Positions 26,301 to 34,656 of a stretch of DNA of 64,000 bases are shown here, piece after piece; within the stretch, counting starts at the first letter, position 1, and every line of letters begins with the position of its first letter. Below the pieces are notes generated by a model. That model was not told where the DNA came from, did not search any database, and worked only from the letters and a program-made list of their open reading frames with translations. Made by a program: the position numbers and the translations under genes. Where the stretch lies: the NCBI GenBank assembly GCA_041655735.1, contig JBBAEV010000001.1, positions 1 through 64,000 on the forward strand. The letters are read 5' to 3'. Source of the stretch: JBBAEV01 sp041655735 (GTDB lineage Bacteria; Bacillota_I; Bacilli_A; RF39; UBA660).

Positions 26301-27688
26301 AAAACAACTTCCTCACTATCTTTTCCTTTTAAATCTTTATTAGTGATACCTGTTATCTCAGTTATCTTTTTGGGAAGTTCTCTTCCTGGATTTATAAGTT
26401 TAGAAAACCGATCAATAATTTCGCCATTACATATTTTTACAGCCCCTATTTCAATTATAGAGTCCCCTCCGCCGGCATTAAATCCAGTAGTTTCAAAATC
26501 AAACACTACATAAGTGTTACTAATTAAATCTTCATCTGTTTCCCTAACTACAATATCTATTTCATCATTTATCATCACTAATTCTGCGCCATATAAAATT
26601 TTTATATCTTTAGCACTATTATAAGCCACAGGAAAAGATTGAACGCCATGATGATCAGTAATAGCTATTGCTTTATGGCCCCAATCCTTAGCTCTCTTTA
26701 TTAAATCTTTTACATCTATCAAGCCATCCATTTGACTCATAAAAGTATGAGCATGCAATTCTACTCTTTTTTCTTTTGATTCATCTTTTATTTTTTCTTT
26801 TCTTATGTAATTAATATCACTAGCCATTAATACAATATCTTTCGCATAAGCATCATTTTTTGTATATCCCGCGATTCTTAACCATTTACCATCACTTAAA
26901 ATGGCACTTAACCTATTAAATTCTTCTCCTTTAGGGAATATTTTTACATATATACTATCAGTATAATCAGTAACCTTTAAGGTAATGATTTTTGTATTAC
27001 TTTTACTTGATTCAAAAAAATCAACCGCAAAAACATAACCTTCTACTATTACATTATTACCTTCAGTTACTAAATCCTTTATATTAGTTATTTTCCCTTT
27101 TATGTTTCTTCCATAAATAAGACTATTATCTACCTCTTTAATTTTACCTAGATCTTTAGTTAAATCCTTAGTAATTTCATTTTTAATCTCTTTTTTCACA
27201 TTTTCACTTTTTTCTTTGTTTATTATTATTTCAACATCAATATCTTTAAAGCCGATATAATGAAACATAGTTTCTATTTCTTTTTTATACTTATCCAACT
27301 TATTAAATTCAACTTTATTATGAGTTTCTATTATTAATTTACTATCTTCTAATACTACTTCCCTATCTTCAAATAGAGAAAGCATTTTTGATTTTTTCTT
27401 TAATTTTTGAATTGTATATTTGAAATAATCATTAACAAAACTATAATCTATATTTTCCGCTTCTATAAACAAATAACTTTTCTTAATATTATCAAAAGTA
27501 TTATTTAATAATATTAAGAACCTATCATATATTTCTACTGGTAATAATTCTGTATTTTTAATAATAAAACACCAACTATCATCAGATGTATTAACCATAA
27601 CCTTTTTTAATTTAGCATCTTTCAAATAATCTTGGTAATCTTTTTCTAAATTTATCTTTATAAATAAGTCTTTTAATTTATCCTGCAT
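23381..27688 (-). CDS. polC: DNA polymerase III PolC, Gram-positive replicase with proofreading
   Basis: Start at ATG 27688 behind GGGTGATAG. About 1435 residues in PolC order: N-terminal domain, OB fold, PHP (ELHAHTFMSQMDG), inserted DnaQ-type 3'-5' exonuclease (VVFDFETTGFNAGGGDSIIEIG), the rest of PHP, a zinc finger (CPKCKKS...CEECK), palm (DIDLNFSS), thumb and fingers. It ends in SSQLSLF, a beta-clamp motif. This is the main replicase. It lies directly upstream of dinB. Confidence 0.98.
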   Translation of the reverse strand: MQDKLKDLFIKINLEKDYQDYLKDAKLKKVMVNTSDDSWCFIIKNTELLPVEIYDRFLILLNNTFDNIKKSYLFIEAENIDYSFVNDYFKYTIQKLKKKSKMLSLFEDREVVLEDSKLIIETHNKVEFNKLDKYKKEIETMFHYIGFKDIDVEIIINKEKSENVKKEIKNEITKDLTKDLGKIKEVDNSLIYGRNIKGKITNIKDLVTEGNNVIVEGYVFAVDFFESSKSNTKIITLKVTDYTDSIYVKIFPKGEEFNRLSAILSDGKWLRIAGYTKNDAYAKDIVLMASDINYIRKEKIKDESKEKRVELHAHTFMSQMDGLIDVKDLIKRAKDWGHKAIAITDHHGVQSFPVAYNSAKDIKILYGAELVMINDEIDIVVRETDEDLISNTYVVFDFETTGFNAGGGDSIIEIGAVKICNGEIIDRFSKLINPGRELPKKITEITGITNKDLKGKDSEEVVLKSFIEWAGDSPMVAHNAKFDASFLEMGYKKYSLGEYKNTLIDTLQLSRTLDSGAGRHGLSYITKRYGVTFNEGFHHRGEYDAEATALVFHKMMKKLIDNNVTKISDLKNLINREDLHKIGNGYHIVLLVQNNKGLRNLFKLVSYANTKYFYKNARILKSEIEKRREGLLIGSACANGEIFNEARSKSDEELINIMSFYDYIEVQPLEVYNHLIQSGDFENEDELKANIEKIIRVAETADKPVCATGDVHHLDRKDKVYREVIINQKVPGGGRHPLNRKGITEIPSCHFRTTEEMLTDFNFLEEEKAFEIVVTNPNKVANMIEEIQVIKDKLYTPIIENSDKLTKEMVWKKAHEKYGEKLPFLIEERLEKELSGVINNGYSVLYLIAQKLVKKSNDDGYFVGSRGSVGSSLVATMMGITEVNPLPPHYLCPKCKKSIFEKDGKTFSSDYKSSYDLPDYVCEECKIPMQKEGQDIPFSSFLGWDAEKVPDIDLNFSSIDQANAHDYTKVLFGEKNVFRAGTIGTVATKTAYGFVKGYCEEKNVIMRNAEIERLAQGVTGAKRTTGQHPGGIIVIPSYMDVFDFTPYQYPADDSKSSWYTTHFDFHAIHDNVLKLDILGHDDPTMLKVLGDLSGIEINSIPFDDSKVLSIFNSPDVLGVTPEQIDTVTGTLGIPEFGTKFAIKMLEEIKPKTFEEIVKVCGLAHGTGIWAGNGKELLVNKKAKFNEIVGYREELIFMLVKYGMDKVMAFKITEYIRKSYRSQNAKMQDARWIPLHNELLQFKDVLPDWFIDHCETIEYLFPKAHAVAYVMMAYRVAWFKVYHPIYYYAAFFGVRCYDFDIETMIKGYDAIKQRIFEIQNKGYDATNKEQAILTVLEVALEATARGFKFGNIDLYKSDNMHFVIDEDNETLIPPFRTIDGLGDTVANKIVSERAKSNFVSIEDLQKRAKLSTTLIDKMRIMGILNGMPESSQLSLF

Positions 27689-27721
27689 ACTATCACCCAT
27701 CTTATTAACTTTAGTATAACA

Positions 27722-27754
27722 AAAAGAAAGGGTATAATAAATACCCTTTCTTAA
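27722..27754 (-). terminator. pyk terminator
   Basis: GAAAGGGTAT/ATACCCTTTC stem then TTTTTGTT on the minus strand, between pyk and polC. Confidence 0.85.
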
Positions 27755-27771
27755 TTTTAAAAATAAACTTC

Positions 27772-29187
27772 TTACTTTATTTCTACTACTTTCATAAAAT
27801 TAGTATGTTTTACTTCACCTAAAGGAAGCCCCCCTGTAATTATCATTCTATCTCCGACATCTAAACTAAAAAACTTTTGAGCTTCTTGTTCAGCATTATA
27901 AATAATATCATCAGTGTTAAAAAATATATTAACGATAACAGGATATATTCCCCAATTTAAGGATAAACTTCTAGCCGTTTCTTGATTAGGGGTTGTGGCA
28001 ATAACTGGGCATATAGGTCGCATACGACTAAGTTTCCGAGCTGTATATCCGGAAAAGGTAGCTGCTACAATTACTTTTGCTTTTAAATGATACGCACTAT
28101 CTACCACCCCACTTGCTACTGCACAAGTAATATCTTGTTTTTCCTTTACCGTCTTAGCAAAAAAATCTAAATAATTTATTTCTTCTTCTGCACTTTCTGC
28201 TATTTTACTCATTGCCGAAACAGCTTCTACTGGATATTCGCCAATAGTTGTTTCTCCACTTAACATTATCGCATCAGTTCCATCTAAAACAGCATTATAT
28301 ACATCACTTACTTCTGCTCTACTAGGTCTTGGATTATCTTGCATCGTAAGAAGCATTTGTGTTGCAACAATACTTATTTTATTTAATTTATGACATTTTT
28401 CAAGAATATCTTTTTGGATACCAGGTAATTTTTCCATTGGCATTTCAACACCTAAATCACCTCTTGCTACCATTACACCATCACTTACTTTTATAATACT
28501 ATCTATTTCTTCTACACCATTTGCATTTTCAATTTTTGCAATGATTTGTATATGATTATTATTTTTAGCAATTAATAAATCACTAACTTCCAAAACATCC
28601 TCAGAACAACTAGTATATGAAAGAGCTAAAAAATCAACATCCATTTTACAAGCAAATTCAATATCTTCTTTATCCTTATTAGATAAAAAACATGTTCTAA
28701 GTTTTTTCCCTGGTACATTAACCCCTTTATTTGAAGATAATAAGCCTTCGTTCTCAACCTTACAAATAAAGCTTTCTTTGTTTTTTCTAATAACTGTAAG
28801 TTCAATTAACCCATCATCTAATAATATTTTATCTTTTATTTCAATATCATCTATTAATCCTGGATAAGTTACTGATACTCCCTCATTCGTTCCTTCTAAT
28901 GGTTTCATATTTATTTTTATTTCAGAACCTGCTTCTAATCTTATTGAATTGCCTTTAATAGTACCCACTCTAATTTCAGGTCCTTTAGTATCAAGTAATA
29001 TTCCTACATTAGTATTCATTTCTTCATTAAGTTCCCTTATTTTTATAACTATATCTTCTACTTCTTTTTGTGAGGAATGAGATAAATTTATCCTAACAAC
29101 ATTCATTCCTTCCTTTATCATATTCTTTAATATATCTTTATTATTACTAGAAGGTCCCACCGAACAAATTATCTTAGTTTTTTTCAT
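27772..29187 (-). CDS. pyk: pyruvate kinase
   Basis: 471 residues, without the C-terminal PEP-utilizer-like extension of Bacillus pyruvate kinases. Conserved sites include KIICSVGPSS, VRINLSHS, LDTKGPEIR, IIAKIENANGVEEID (catalytic Lys, metal Glu) and GVMVARGDLGVEMP. It makes ATP and pyruvate from PEP and ADP, the last glycolytic step. It is monocistronic with its own terminator. Confidence 0.97.
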   Translation of the reverse strand: MKKTKIICSVGPSSNNKDILKNMIKEGMNVVRINLSHSSQKEVEDIVIKIRELNEEMNTNVGILLDTKGPEIRVGTIKGNSIRLEAGSEIKINMKPLEGTNEGVSVTYPGLIDDIEIKDKILLDDGLIELTVIRKNKESFICKVENEGLLSSNKGVNVPGKKLRTCFLSNKDKEDIEFACKMDVDFLALSYTSCSEDVLEVSDLLIAKNNNHIQIIAKIENANGVEEIDSIIKVSDGVMVARGDLGVEMPMEKLPGIQKDILEKCHKLNKISIVATQMLLTMQDNPRPSRAEVSDVYNAVLDGTDAIMLSGETTIGEYPVEAVSAMSKIAESAEEEINYLDFFAKTVKEKQDITCAVASGVVDSAYHLKAKVIVAATFSGYTARKLSRMRPICPVIATTPNQETARSLSLNWGIYPVIVNIFFNTDDIIYNAEQEAQKFFSLDVGDRMIITGGLPLGEVKHTNFMKVVEIK

Positions 29188-29227
29188 ATTATCACCTAAT
29201 TATATTATATCAATATTTACATCACAA

Positions 29228-29257
29228 TAAAAACTCTAATGTAAAATTAGAGTTTTA
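29228..29257 (-). terminator. terminator of the 153-residue gene
   Basis: AAAACTCTAAT/ATTAGAGTTTT stem and T-run at the stop codon. Confidence 0.75.
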
Positions 29258-29704
29258 CTTTACATTATAATAAGGTATTTTTAATATTTTAATCTTATCT
29301 ATCGTTTGCGCATCTTCTCCTACTGATTTTAAATGACTATTAGCCAACGCAATAATATCTTTCCCACATTCTTTTTCAAAATGTAACCAACAGTTCATTT
29401 GTTCAGTAACTATTAACTTCCAAAAATCACTTACAAAATAATGATTCCCCTGTTTATCTTTATATGCCTTATATTGTCCATTGTTTTCCCTTCCATATTT
29501 AATAAATTGTCCTGCATAATAACCATTAGGTACAGTAATACCATTTTCAATTATGTTTTTTGTAAAAGCCATTTCTAAAAAGTTATATGAATTTGTTATT
29601 ATTTCAATGTCATTACAATTAACTAAATTCATTAAATGATAACTTACTTTTTCTAGTAACATATTTACATCATTATTTTCTTCTTCTTTAATAATTTCAA
29701 CCAT
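29255..29704 (-). CDS. hypothetical protein between dnaE and pyk
   Basis: 149 residues from ATG 29704 (RBS GTGGTGG). It is soluble, with aromatic clusters (GYYAGQFIKYGR, HYFVSDFWKLIVTEQMNCWLHFEKECG). I do not recognise a domain. It starts 43 bp after dnaE and has its own terminator, so it may be co-transcribed with dnaE. B. subtilis has ytrI/nrnA and similar genes near dnaE, but no similarity was evident. Confidence 0.65.
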   Translation of the reverse strand: MVEIIKEEENNDVNMLLEKVSYHLMNLVNCNDIEIITNSYNFLEMAFTKNIIENGITVPNGYYAGQFIKYGRENNGQYKAYKDKQGNHYFVSDFWKLIVTEQMNCWLHFEKECGKDIIALANSHLKSVGEDAQTIDKIKILKIPYYNVK

Positions 29705-29746
29705 TTTTACCACCACAATCTAAAATACTATTAACTATAAAATATA

Positions 29747-32701
29747 TCAATCTATTACTTTAATTTTTATCGCTATTATTTGTAATTTTGCTAGTCTTCT
29801 TTCTACTTTTCCTTTTACTAAAATTACATTGCCTTTTTTTAAATCACTATAATCTTTATATAAATTAGGGAATACTGTTAAATCAATATTAGATAATTCA
29901 TCACTACAACTAATAAAAGCCATTTTTTCTTTATTTTTAGTATCAATTACTTTTACTGATTCTATATAAAGTAATAAATTTATTTCTTGGTTTAAATATT
30001 TATTTAAATCAGATAAAGAGATTATATTTTTATAATTACCTTTAAATTTAGTAATTGGGTGATTACTTAAATAAAAACCAAATACTCTTTCTTCTAAACT
30101 CATTAGTTCAGTATTACTATATTCACTTATTACTTCCATTTCTGGTTTTTCTACTAAAGATTCATCTAAATTAGAAGTAAGTTCCGCATAATTTAACATA
30201 TTGTCAATATTATGATGTAATGTTTTTTTGTTATATCCAAAATCACTAAAACATCCCGCATCAATTAAAGATTCAATTGTACCTTTAGTAACACTTTTAC
30301 CATAAGTTCTAGAAACAAAATCAAAGATATCAGTAAATTTACTTTTATTTCTTTCTTCTAATATTATCTTACAAGCCCCTATTCCTACATTACGAATAGT
30401 AGATAAGCTAAATCTAATTCCTAAATCTTCAACCATATATTTATCCATACTTAAATTAATTGATGGTTTTAAAATATTAATATCATTTTTACGACACTCA
30501 TAAATATATTCTCTTGTTTTAACTTCACTACCAATAACACTAGTTAATAAATTACTCATAAAATATTTAGGATAATGACTTTTTAAATAAGCCATTTTAA
30601 ACCCTATCATTGAATATGCAACTGAATGAGAACGATTAAATCCATAATTAGCAAATTTAAAGATCAAATCATAAACCCTAGTAGCAGCTTCTTTAGCATA
30701 ACCTTTTTTAATACTACGAAAGACAAATTTTTCTTTTTCTTCTCTTAAAATATCTACTTTCTTTTTACTCATAGCCCTTCTTAAAACATCTGCTTCTCCT
30801 AACGAATAACCAGCCATAACATTAGCTATTTGCATTATTTGTTCTTGATATATGATAATGCCATAAGTAGGTTTTAATATCTCTTCTAAATCATCATGAA
30901 TATAAGTTATCTTTTCTTTCCCTTCTCTTCTTTTTATATAAGAGGGAATATTTCCCATTGGACCAGGTCTAAATATCGCATTACATACTACAATATCTTC
31001 AAAGTTACTAGGTTTCATCTTTTGAAGCAAGTTCATCATGCCTTTACTTTCAAACTGAAAAACTCCAATAGTATCTGCTTCTTTAAATAATTCAATAGTT
31101 TTTTTATCGTTAAAATCAATGTTATTAATATCGATATCATCGCCATTTTTTACTATGTCATTTATAATATTATTCATTGTCGCAAGATGCGTTATCCCTA
31201 AAAAGTCCATTTTTAAAAGCCCTAATTCTTCTAAATAATCCATAGAATAGCCAGTGGTTAAAACATCGTTAGTAGACTTATCTAAAGGAATAATATCATC
31301 TAATTCTACATCTGATATTATTACTCCTGCTGCATGAATAGAAGTATGTCTTGGAATACCTTCAATATGTATACTGATTTCATACATTTTTTTAAGTTCG
31401 TTAGAAGAATCTATTAACTTTCTTAAATCATTATTATTTTTATAGTTATCTGCAAGTGATATTTTTACATTATTAGGTAAGAGTTTCGCAACCTTATCTA
31501 CTAATTTGATAGGTACATCTAAAATCCTCCCAACATCACGAATTGCTTGTTTCGGTCCCAATGTTCCAAAAGTAATAATTTGGGCAACTTTCTTTTTACC
31601 ATACTTAGCAATTACATAATCTATTACTTGTTCCCTTTTATCATCAGGAAAATCAATATCAATATCAGGCATTGTTATTCTTTCTGGATTTAAAAACCTT
31701 TCAAATAATAAATTATATTTTAATGGATCAACATCAGTTATACCTAAACAAAATGATACTAAACTGCCGGCCGCACTACCTCTGCCTGGACCCACCAATA
31801 TATTATTGTTTTTAGAATACTTAATAAAATCCCATACTACTAAAAAATAATCCGAAAACCCTAATTTATTAATAATAGATAACTCATACTTTAATCTTTC
31901 TATATAATTTTCTTTTAAGTTATTATTTAATCTTTTCTTTAAACCCCTTTTACATAAATCTATTAAATATTCATAAGAAGATAAATTAGATTGAGTTTTA
32001 AATTTTGGTAATAAGTTCTTACTATTATTAAACTCTACATTACACATATTTTTTATCTTAATAGTATTTTCAATATCAATAATAGGACTTATCTTATTTA
32101 TTTCATTTAATTCTTTTAAATAGTTATCATTACCTACTAATCTATCCCTTTCTTCATCATATTTCTTACCATCTCTAATCGCATACACATAATCCAAATA
32201 AATACTATCCTTTTTTTCTAAATATAAAACATTATTAATATATACTAACTTATTTTCAAACTCTTTTAACAATTCTCTTTCTTTAGTATTTTTATATCCA
32301 AAATAAATATCTTTATAAATATCTTTTAATAAATTATATTTTTCTTTATATACACAAGGAATAACACATATTAATGATTTATTATATGTAGTTAAATCTT
32401 CAATATCTAATTCTTTAAAATTCTTCTTACTAACTAATTTAATTAAACTTTTATAACCATTATAATCTTTTGCATATAATAAAATATAAAATTCCTTTAG
32501 TTTAAGTTCTAAACCAATAATAGGTTTAATATCATTTTTCTTACACTCTTTATAAAACTCCATAACCCCATACATATTATCGTCAGTAATTGTGAGGGAG
32601 GTATATCCTAACTCTTTCGCGTGGCTTACAAACTCTTTTATATTATTTAAACTAGACAATAATGAATAACTGGTTTTTACTTGTAAAGGAACATATTTCA
32701 T
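29747..32701 (-). CDS. dnaE: DNA polymerase III alpha subunit DnaE
   Basis: 984 residues, shorter than E. coli DnaE but normal for Firmicutes DnaE3. N-terminal PHP domain (SLTITDDNMYGVMEFY) has lost most metal ligands, so it probably lacks nuclease activity. Palm catalytic motif PDIDIDFPDDKR, upstream VGPGRGSAAGSLV, fingers, helix-hairpin-helix and C-terminal OB fold follow. DnaE extends RNA primers before PolC takes over. Its promoter region is divergent from rpmB. Confidence 0.97.
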   Translation of the reverse strand: MKYVPLQVKTSYSLLSSLNNIKEFVSHAKELGYTSLTITDDNMYGVMEFYKECKKNDIKPIIGLELKLKEFYILLYAKDYNGYKSLIKLVSKKNFKELDIEDLTTYNKSLICVIPCVYKEKYNLLKDIYKDIYFGYKNTKERELLKEFENKLVYINNVLYLEKKDSIYLDYVYAIRDGKKYDEERDRLVGNDNYLKELNEINKISPIIDIENTIKIKNMCNVEFNNSKNLLPKFKTQSNLSSYEYLIDLCKRGLKKRLNNNLKENYIERLKYELSIINKLGFSDYFLVVWDFIKYSKNNNILVGPGRGSAAGSLVSFCLGITDVDPLKYNLLFERFLNPERITMPDIDIDFPDDKREQVIDYVIAKYGKKKVAQIITFGTLGPKQAIRDVGRILDVPIKLVDKVAKLLPNNVKISLADNYKNNNDLRKLIDSSNELKKMYEISIHIEGIPRHTSIHAAGVIISDVELDDIIPLDKSTNDVLTTGYSMDYLEELGLLKMDFLGITHLATMNNIINDIVKNGDDIDINNIDFNDKKTIELFKEADTIGVFQFESKGMMNLLQKMKPSNFEDIVVCNAIFRPGPMGNIPSYIKRREGKEKITYIHDDLEEILKPTYGIIIYQEQIMQIANVMAGYSLGEADVLRRAMSKKKVDILREEKEKFVFRSIKKGYAKEAATRVYDLIFKFANYGFNRSHSVAYSMIGFKMAYLKSHYPKYFMSNLLTSVIGSEVKTREYIYECRKNDINILKPSINLSMDKYMVEDLGIRFSLSTIRNVGIGACKIILEERNKSKFTDIFDFVSRTYGKSVTKGTIESLIDAGCFSDFGYNKKTLHHNIDNMLNYAELTSNLDESLVEKPEMEVISEYSNTELMSLEERVFGFYLSNHPITKFKGNYKNIISLSDLNKYLNQEINLLLYIESVKVIDTKNKEKMAFISCSDELSNIDLTVFPNLYKDYSDLKKGNVILVKGKVERRLAKLQIIAIKIKVID

Positions 32702-32759
32702 AAGTATACCTCCTTACTAATTTTATTTTACTATATTTTGATTTTTTTATCTATTAAAA

Positions 32760-32788
32760 TTGACTTATCCCATAATATATGATAAATT
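32760..32788 (+). promoter_or_regulatory. rpmB promoter
   Basis: TTGACT, 17-bp spacer, TAAATT, about 30 bp before the rpmB start. Confidence 0.55.
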
Positions 32789-32818
32789 ATAAACACGTAA
32801 TTAAAAGGAGGAAACTAT

Positions 32819-33001
32819 ATGTCAAAGAAAGCAACTACTAGAAAACCTTTATTTGGAAATAGAAGATCACATGCTTTAAATACTACAAAACATGCTCAAA
32901 AATTAAATATGCAAAAAGTCACTTTACCTAATGGTAAAAGTGTTATCTTAAGCGCTAGAGAAGCTAAAAAATTTAAAAAAGACGAAACAATTAAAGAATA
33001 A
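32819..33001 (+). CDS. rpmB: ribosomal protein L28
   Basis: 60 residues, typical for Firmicutes L28 (KKATTRKPLFGNRRSHALNT, then LPNGKSVILSAREAKKFKK). The RBS AAAAGGAGGAAAC precedes ATG. It is on the plus strand against most neighbours, with a strong terminator, and convergent with spoVM, as in Bacillus. Confidence 0.96.
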   Translation: MSKKATTRKPLFGNRRSHALNTTKHAQKLNMQKVTLPNGKSVILSAREAKKFKKDETIKE

Positions 33002-33002
33002 A

Positions 33003-33028
33003 ACTCTTAAGTAAACTTAAGAGTTTTT
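33003..33028. terminator. terminator between rpmB and spoVM
   Basis: CTCTTAAGT/ACTTAAGAG stem followed by TTTTTTA on the plus strand; the A-rich other side may also serve spoVM. Confidence 0.85.
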
Positions 33029-33108
33029 TATTTCCCTTTAAATAATCTTCCTATAAATCTAATAATACAAGATAAGAAGTTAGGAATCTTTATAGTACAA
33101 AAATGCAT
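33028..33108 (-). CDS. spoVM: stage V sporulation peptide SpoVM (26 residues)
   Basis: A 26-codon gene with a consensus RBS (GAGGAGGGAAT). It reads MHFCTIKIPNF, aligning with MKFYTIKLPKF of B. subtilis SpoVM, then a Ile/Arg/Phe-rich amphipathic part ending in FKGK. Length is identical, and Pro9 is kept. SpoVM is the peptide that recognises the convex forespore membrane and recruits SpoIVA for coat assembly. Its place between rpe and rpmB is exactly that in Bacillus. The match of sequence, length and synteny makes this secure despite the size. Confidence 0.92.
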   Translation of the reverse strand: MHFCTIKIPNFLSCIIRFIGRLFKGK

Positions 33109-33141
33109 ATATTCCCTCCTCTAATAAAGTATATTTATATC

Positions 33142-33172
33142 AAGTAAAAAAAATAACTAATTAGTTATTTTT
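33142..33172 (-). terminator. rpe terminator
   Basis: AAAAATAACTA/TAGTTATTTTT stem overlapping the rpe stop, with eight Ts, just before spoVM. Confidence 0.8.
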
Positions 33173-33802
33173 TAATGTATTTATTTTATCATCATAATTA
33201 TAACCTCTTAATATATATGATGTTGAAACAAGAATATCAGCGCCTTGTTCTTTACATAATTTTCCTGTTTCCTCATTAATACCACCATCTACTTCAATCG
33301 AAATATTAACATTTTTTTTCATTATTTCTGATTTTAATTCTGATATTTTTTCTAAACTATCTAGTATAAAAGTTTGTCCACTAGCACCTGGTTCAACACT
33401 CATTACAAGAACTAAATCGATTTTATCTAAATAATCATATATATCTTTAATAGGGGTTTTAGGTTTTACTGATACCCCGCATTTTATTCCATAACTTTTT
33501 ATTTTATCTATATATTTATTTATATCTTTTGAAAGTTCATAATGAATAGTAATTATTGAAGTATTTAATAAAGCAAACTGTTCTATCAAATGATTAGGAT
33601 TATTAACCATTAAATGAACATCTAAAGGTATTTTATTATCTTTTAATAAACTTTTTATTTTAGAAAAAGACATTGATTTTGATTTCACAAAATTTCCATC
33701 CATAATATCAATATGAATATAATCAGTATTTGTATTATTTAATTTCTTTATTACTTCCTTTACATTATTTTCATACAAAACAGAGGTTGAAATCTTTACC
33801 AT
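33161..33802 (-). CDS. rpe: ribulose-phosphate 3-epimerase
   Basis: Start at ATG 33802 (RBS GGGATGTGAT). 213-residue TIM barrel with the family motifs: YIHIDIMDGNFV (metal His/Asp), LDVHLMVNNP, VLVMSVEPGASGQ and IEVDGGINEE. It interconverts ribulose-5-P and xylulose-5-P in the pentose phosphate pathway. It overlaps or abuts rsgA (4-bp range), keeping the Bacillus order prpC-prkC-rsgA-rpe. Confidence 0.95.
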   Translation of the reverse strand: MVKISTSVLYENNVKEVIKKLNNTNTDYIHIDIMDGNFVKSKSMSFSKIKSLLKDNKIPLDVHLMVNNPNHLIEQFALLNTSIITIHYELSKDINKYIDKIKSYGIKCGVSVKPKTPIKDIYDYLDKIDLVLVMSVEPGASGQTFILDSLEKISELKSEIMKKNVNISIEVDGGINEETGKLCKEQGADILVSTSYILRGYNYDDKINTLKNN

Positions 33803-33806
33803 AATA

Positions 33807-34646
33807 TCACATCCCATTAATAAACTTTATATAGTTATCATATCTACTCTTTAAGATAATACCTTTTTCTACCGCTTGTTTTATTAAACAATCTTTTTCC
33901 TTTAAATGCATACACCCCTTATATTTACAGTGATAGTTTTTAAATTCAATAAAATTATCTCTTATATCTTCTTTATTCATACCTTTAAAATCTAAGGCAG
34001 AAAACCCTGGAGTATCTGCCACATACCCTTTATTTGTTTCTAACAACTCAACATGTCTCGTAGTGTGTTTCCCTCTTCCTAAAGAAAGTGATATAGGATT
34101 AGTTTCTAATTGTAACTTTTTATTTAATAAATTAAGCAAAGTACTTTTCCCCACACCACTTTGACCTGTTATAACAGTTATTTTGTTTTTAAATATTTTT
34201 TTTATTCTTTTCTTTTGACTAGTAATAAAAAAAGAATAACCTATTTTTTTATAATACTTTAAGATATTTATAATATCTTTTTTTTCTTTTTTATTTAACA
34301 GATCCATCTTAGAAACATAAATAATAGGTTTAATATGATTAAATTCAATAACCACCAATAATTTATCTAATAAATTAGTAGAAAAATTTGGCTCTTTAGC
34401 GCTAATCACAATAAGAGCTTGGTCTACATTACTTATTGGTGGTCTTATTAATTCATTATAACGAGGTAAAATATTCATAATATACCCTTTATTATTATCT
34501 ATAATGTTAAACTCTATAATATCCCCCACTAATGGTGTAATATTATTTTTCCAAAACTTTCCTCGAGCTTGACATTCAAATATATTATTATTACTTTCAA
34601 CATAATAAAAGTCACGCATAATTTTTATAATTTTACCTTTTTCCAT
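33807..34646 (-). CDS. rsgA: ribosome small-subunit GTPase RsgA
   Basis: Start at ATG 34646, with RBS AAAGGGGAT; the open frame upstream overlaps prkC. The 279-residue protein has an N-terminal OB fold, a circularly permuted GTPase (YVSKMDLL as G4 before GQSGVGKSTLLN as G1, then DTPGFSALD as G3) and a zinc site CKYKGCMHLKEKDC. It checks late 30S maturation. Confidence 0.96.
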   Translation of the reverse strand: MEKGKIIKIMRDFYYVESNNNIFECQARGKFWKNNITPLVGDIIEFNIIDNNKGYIMNILPRYNELIRPPISNVDQALIVISAKEPNFSTNLLDKLLVVIEFNHIKPIIYVSKMDLLNKKEKKDIINILKYYKKIGYSFFITSQKKRIKKIFKNKITVITGQSGVGKSTLLNLLNKKLQLETNPISLSLGRGKHTTRHVELLETNKGYVADTPGFSALDFKGMNKEDIRDNFIEFKNYHCKYKGCMHLKEKDCLIKQAVEKGIILKSRYDNYIKFINGM

Positions 34647-34656
34647 AATATCCCCT

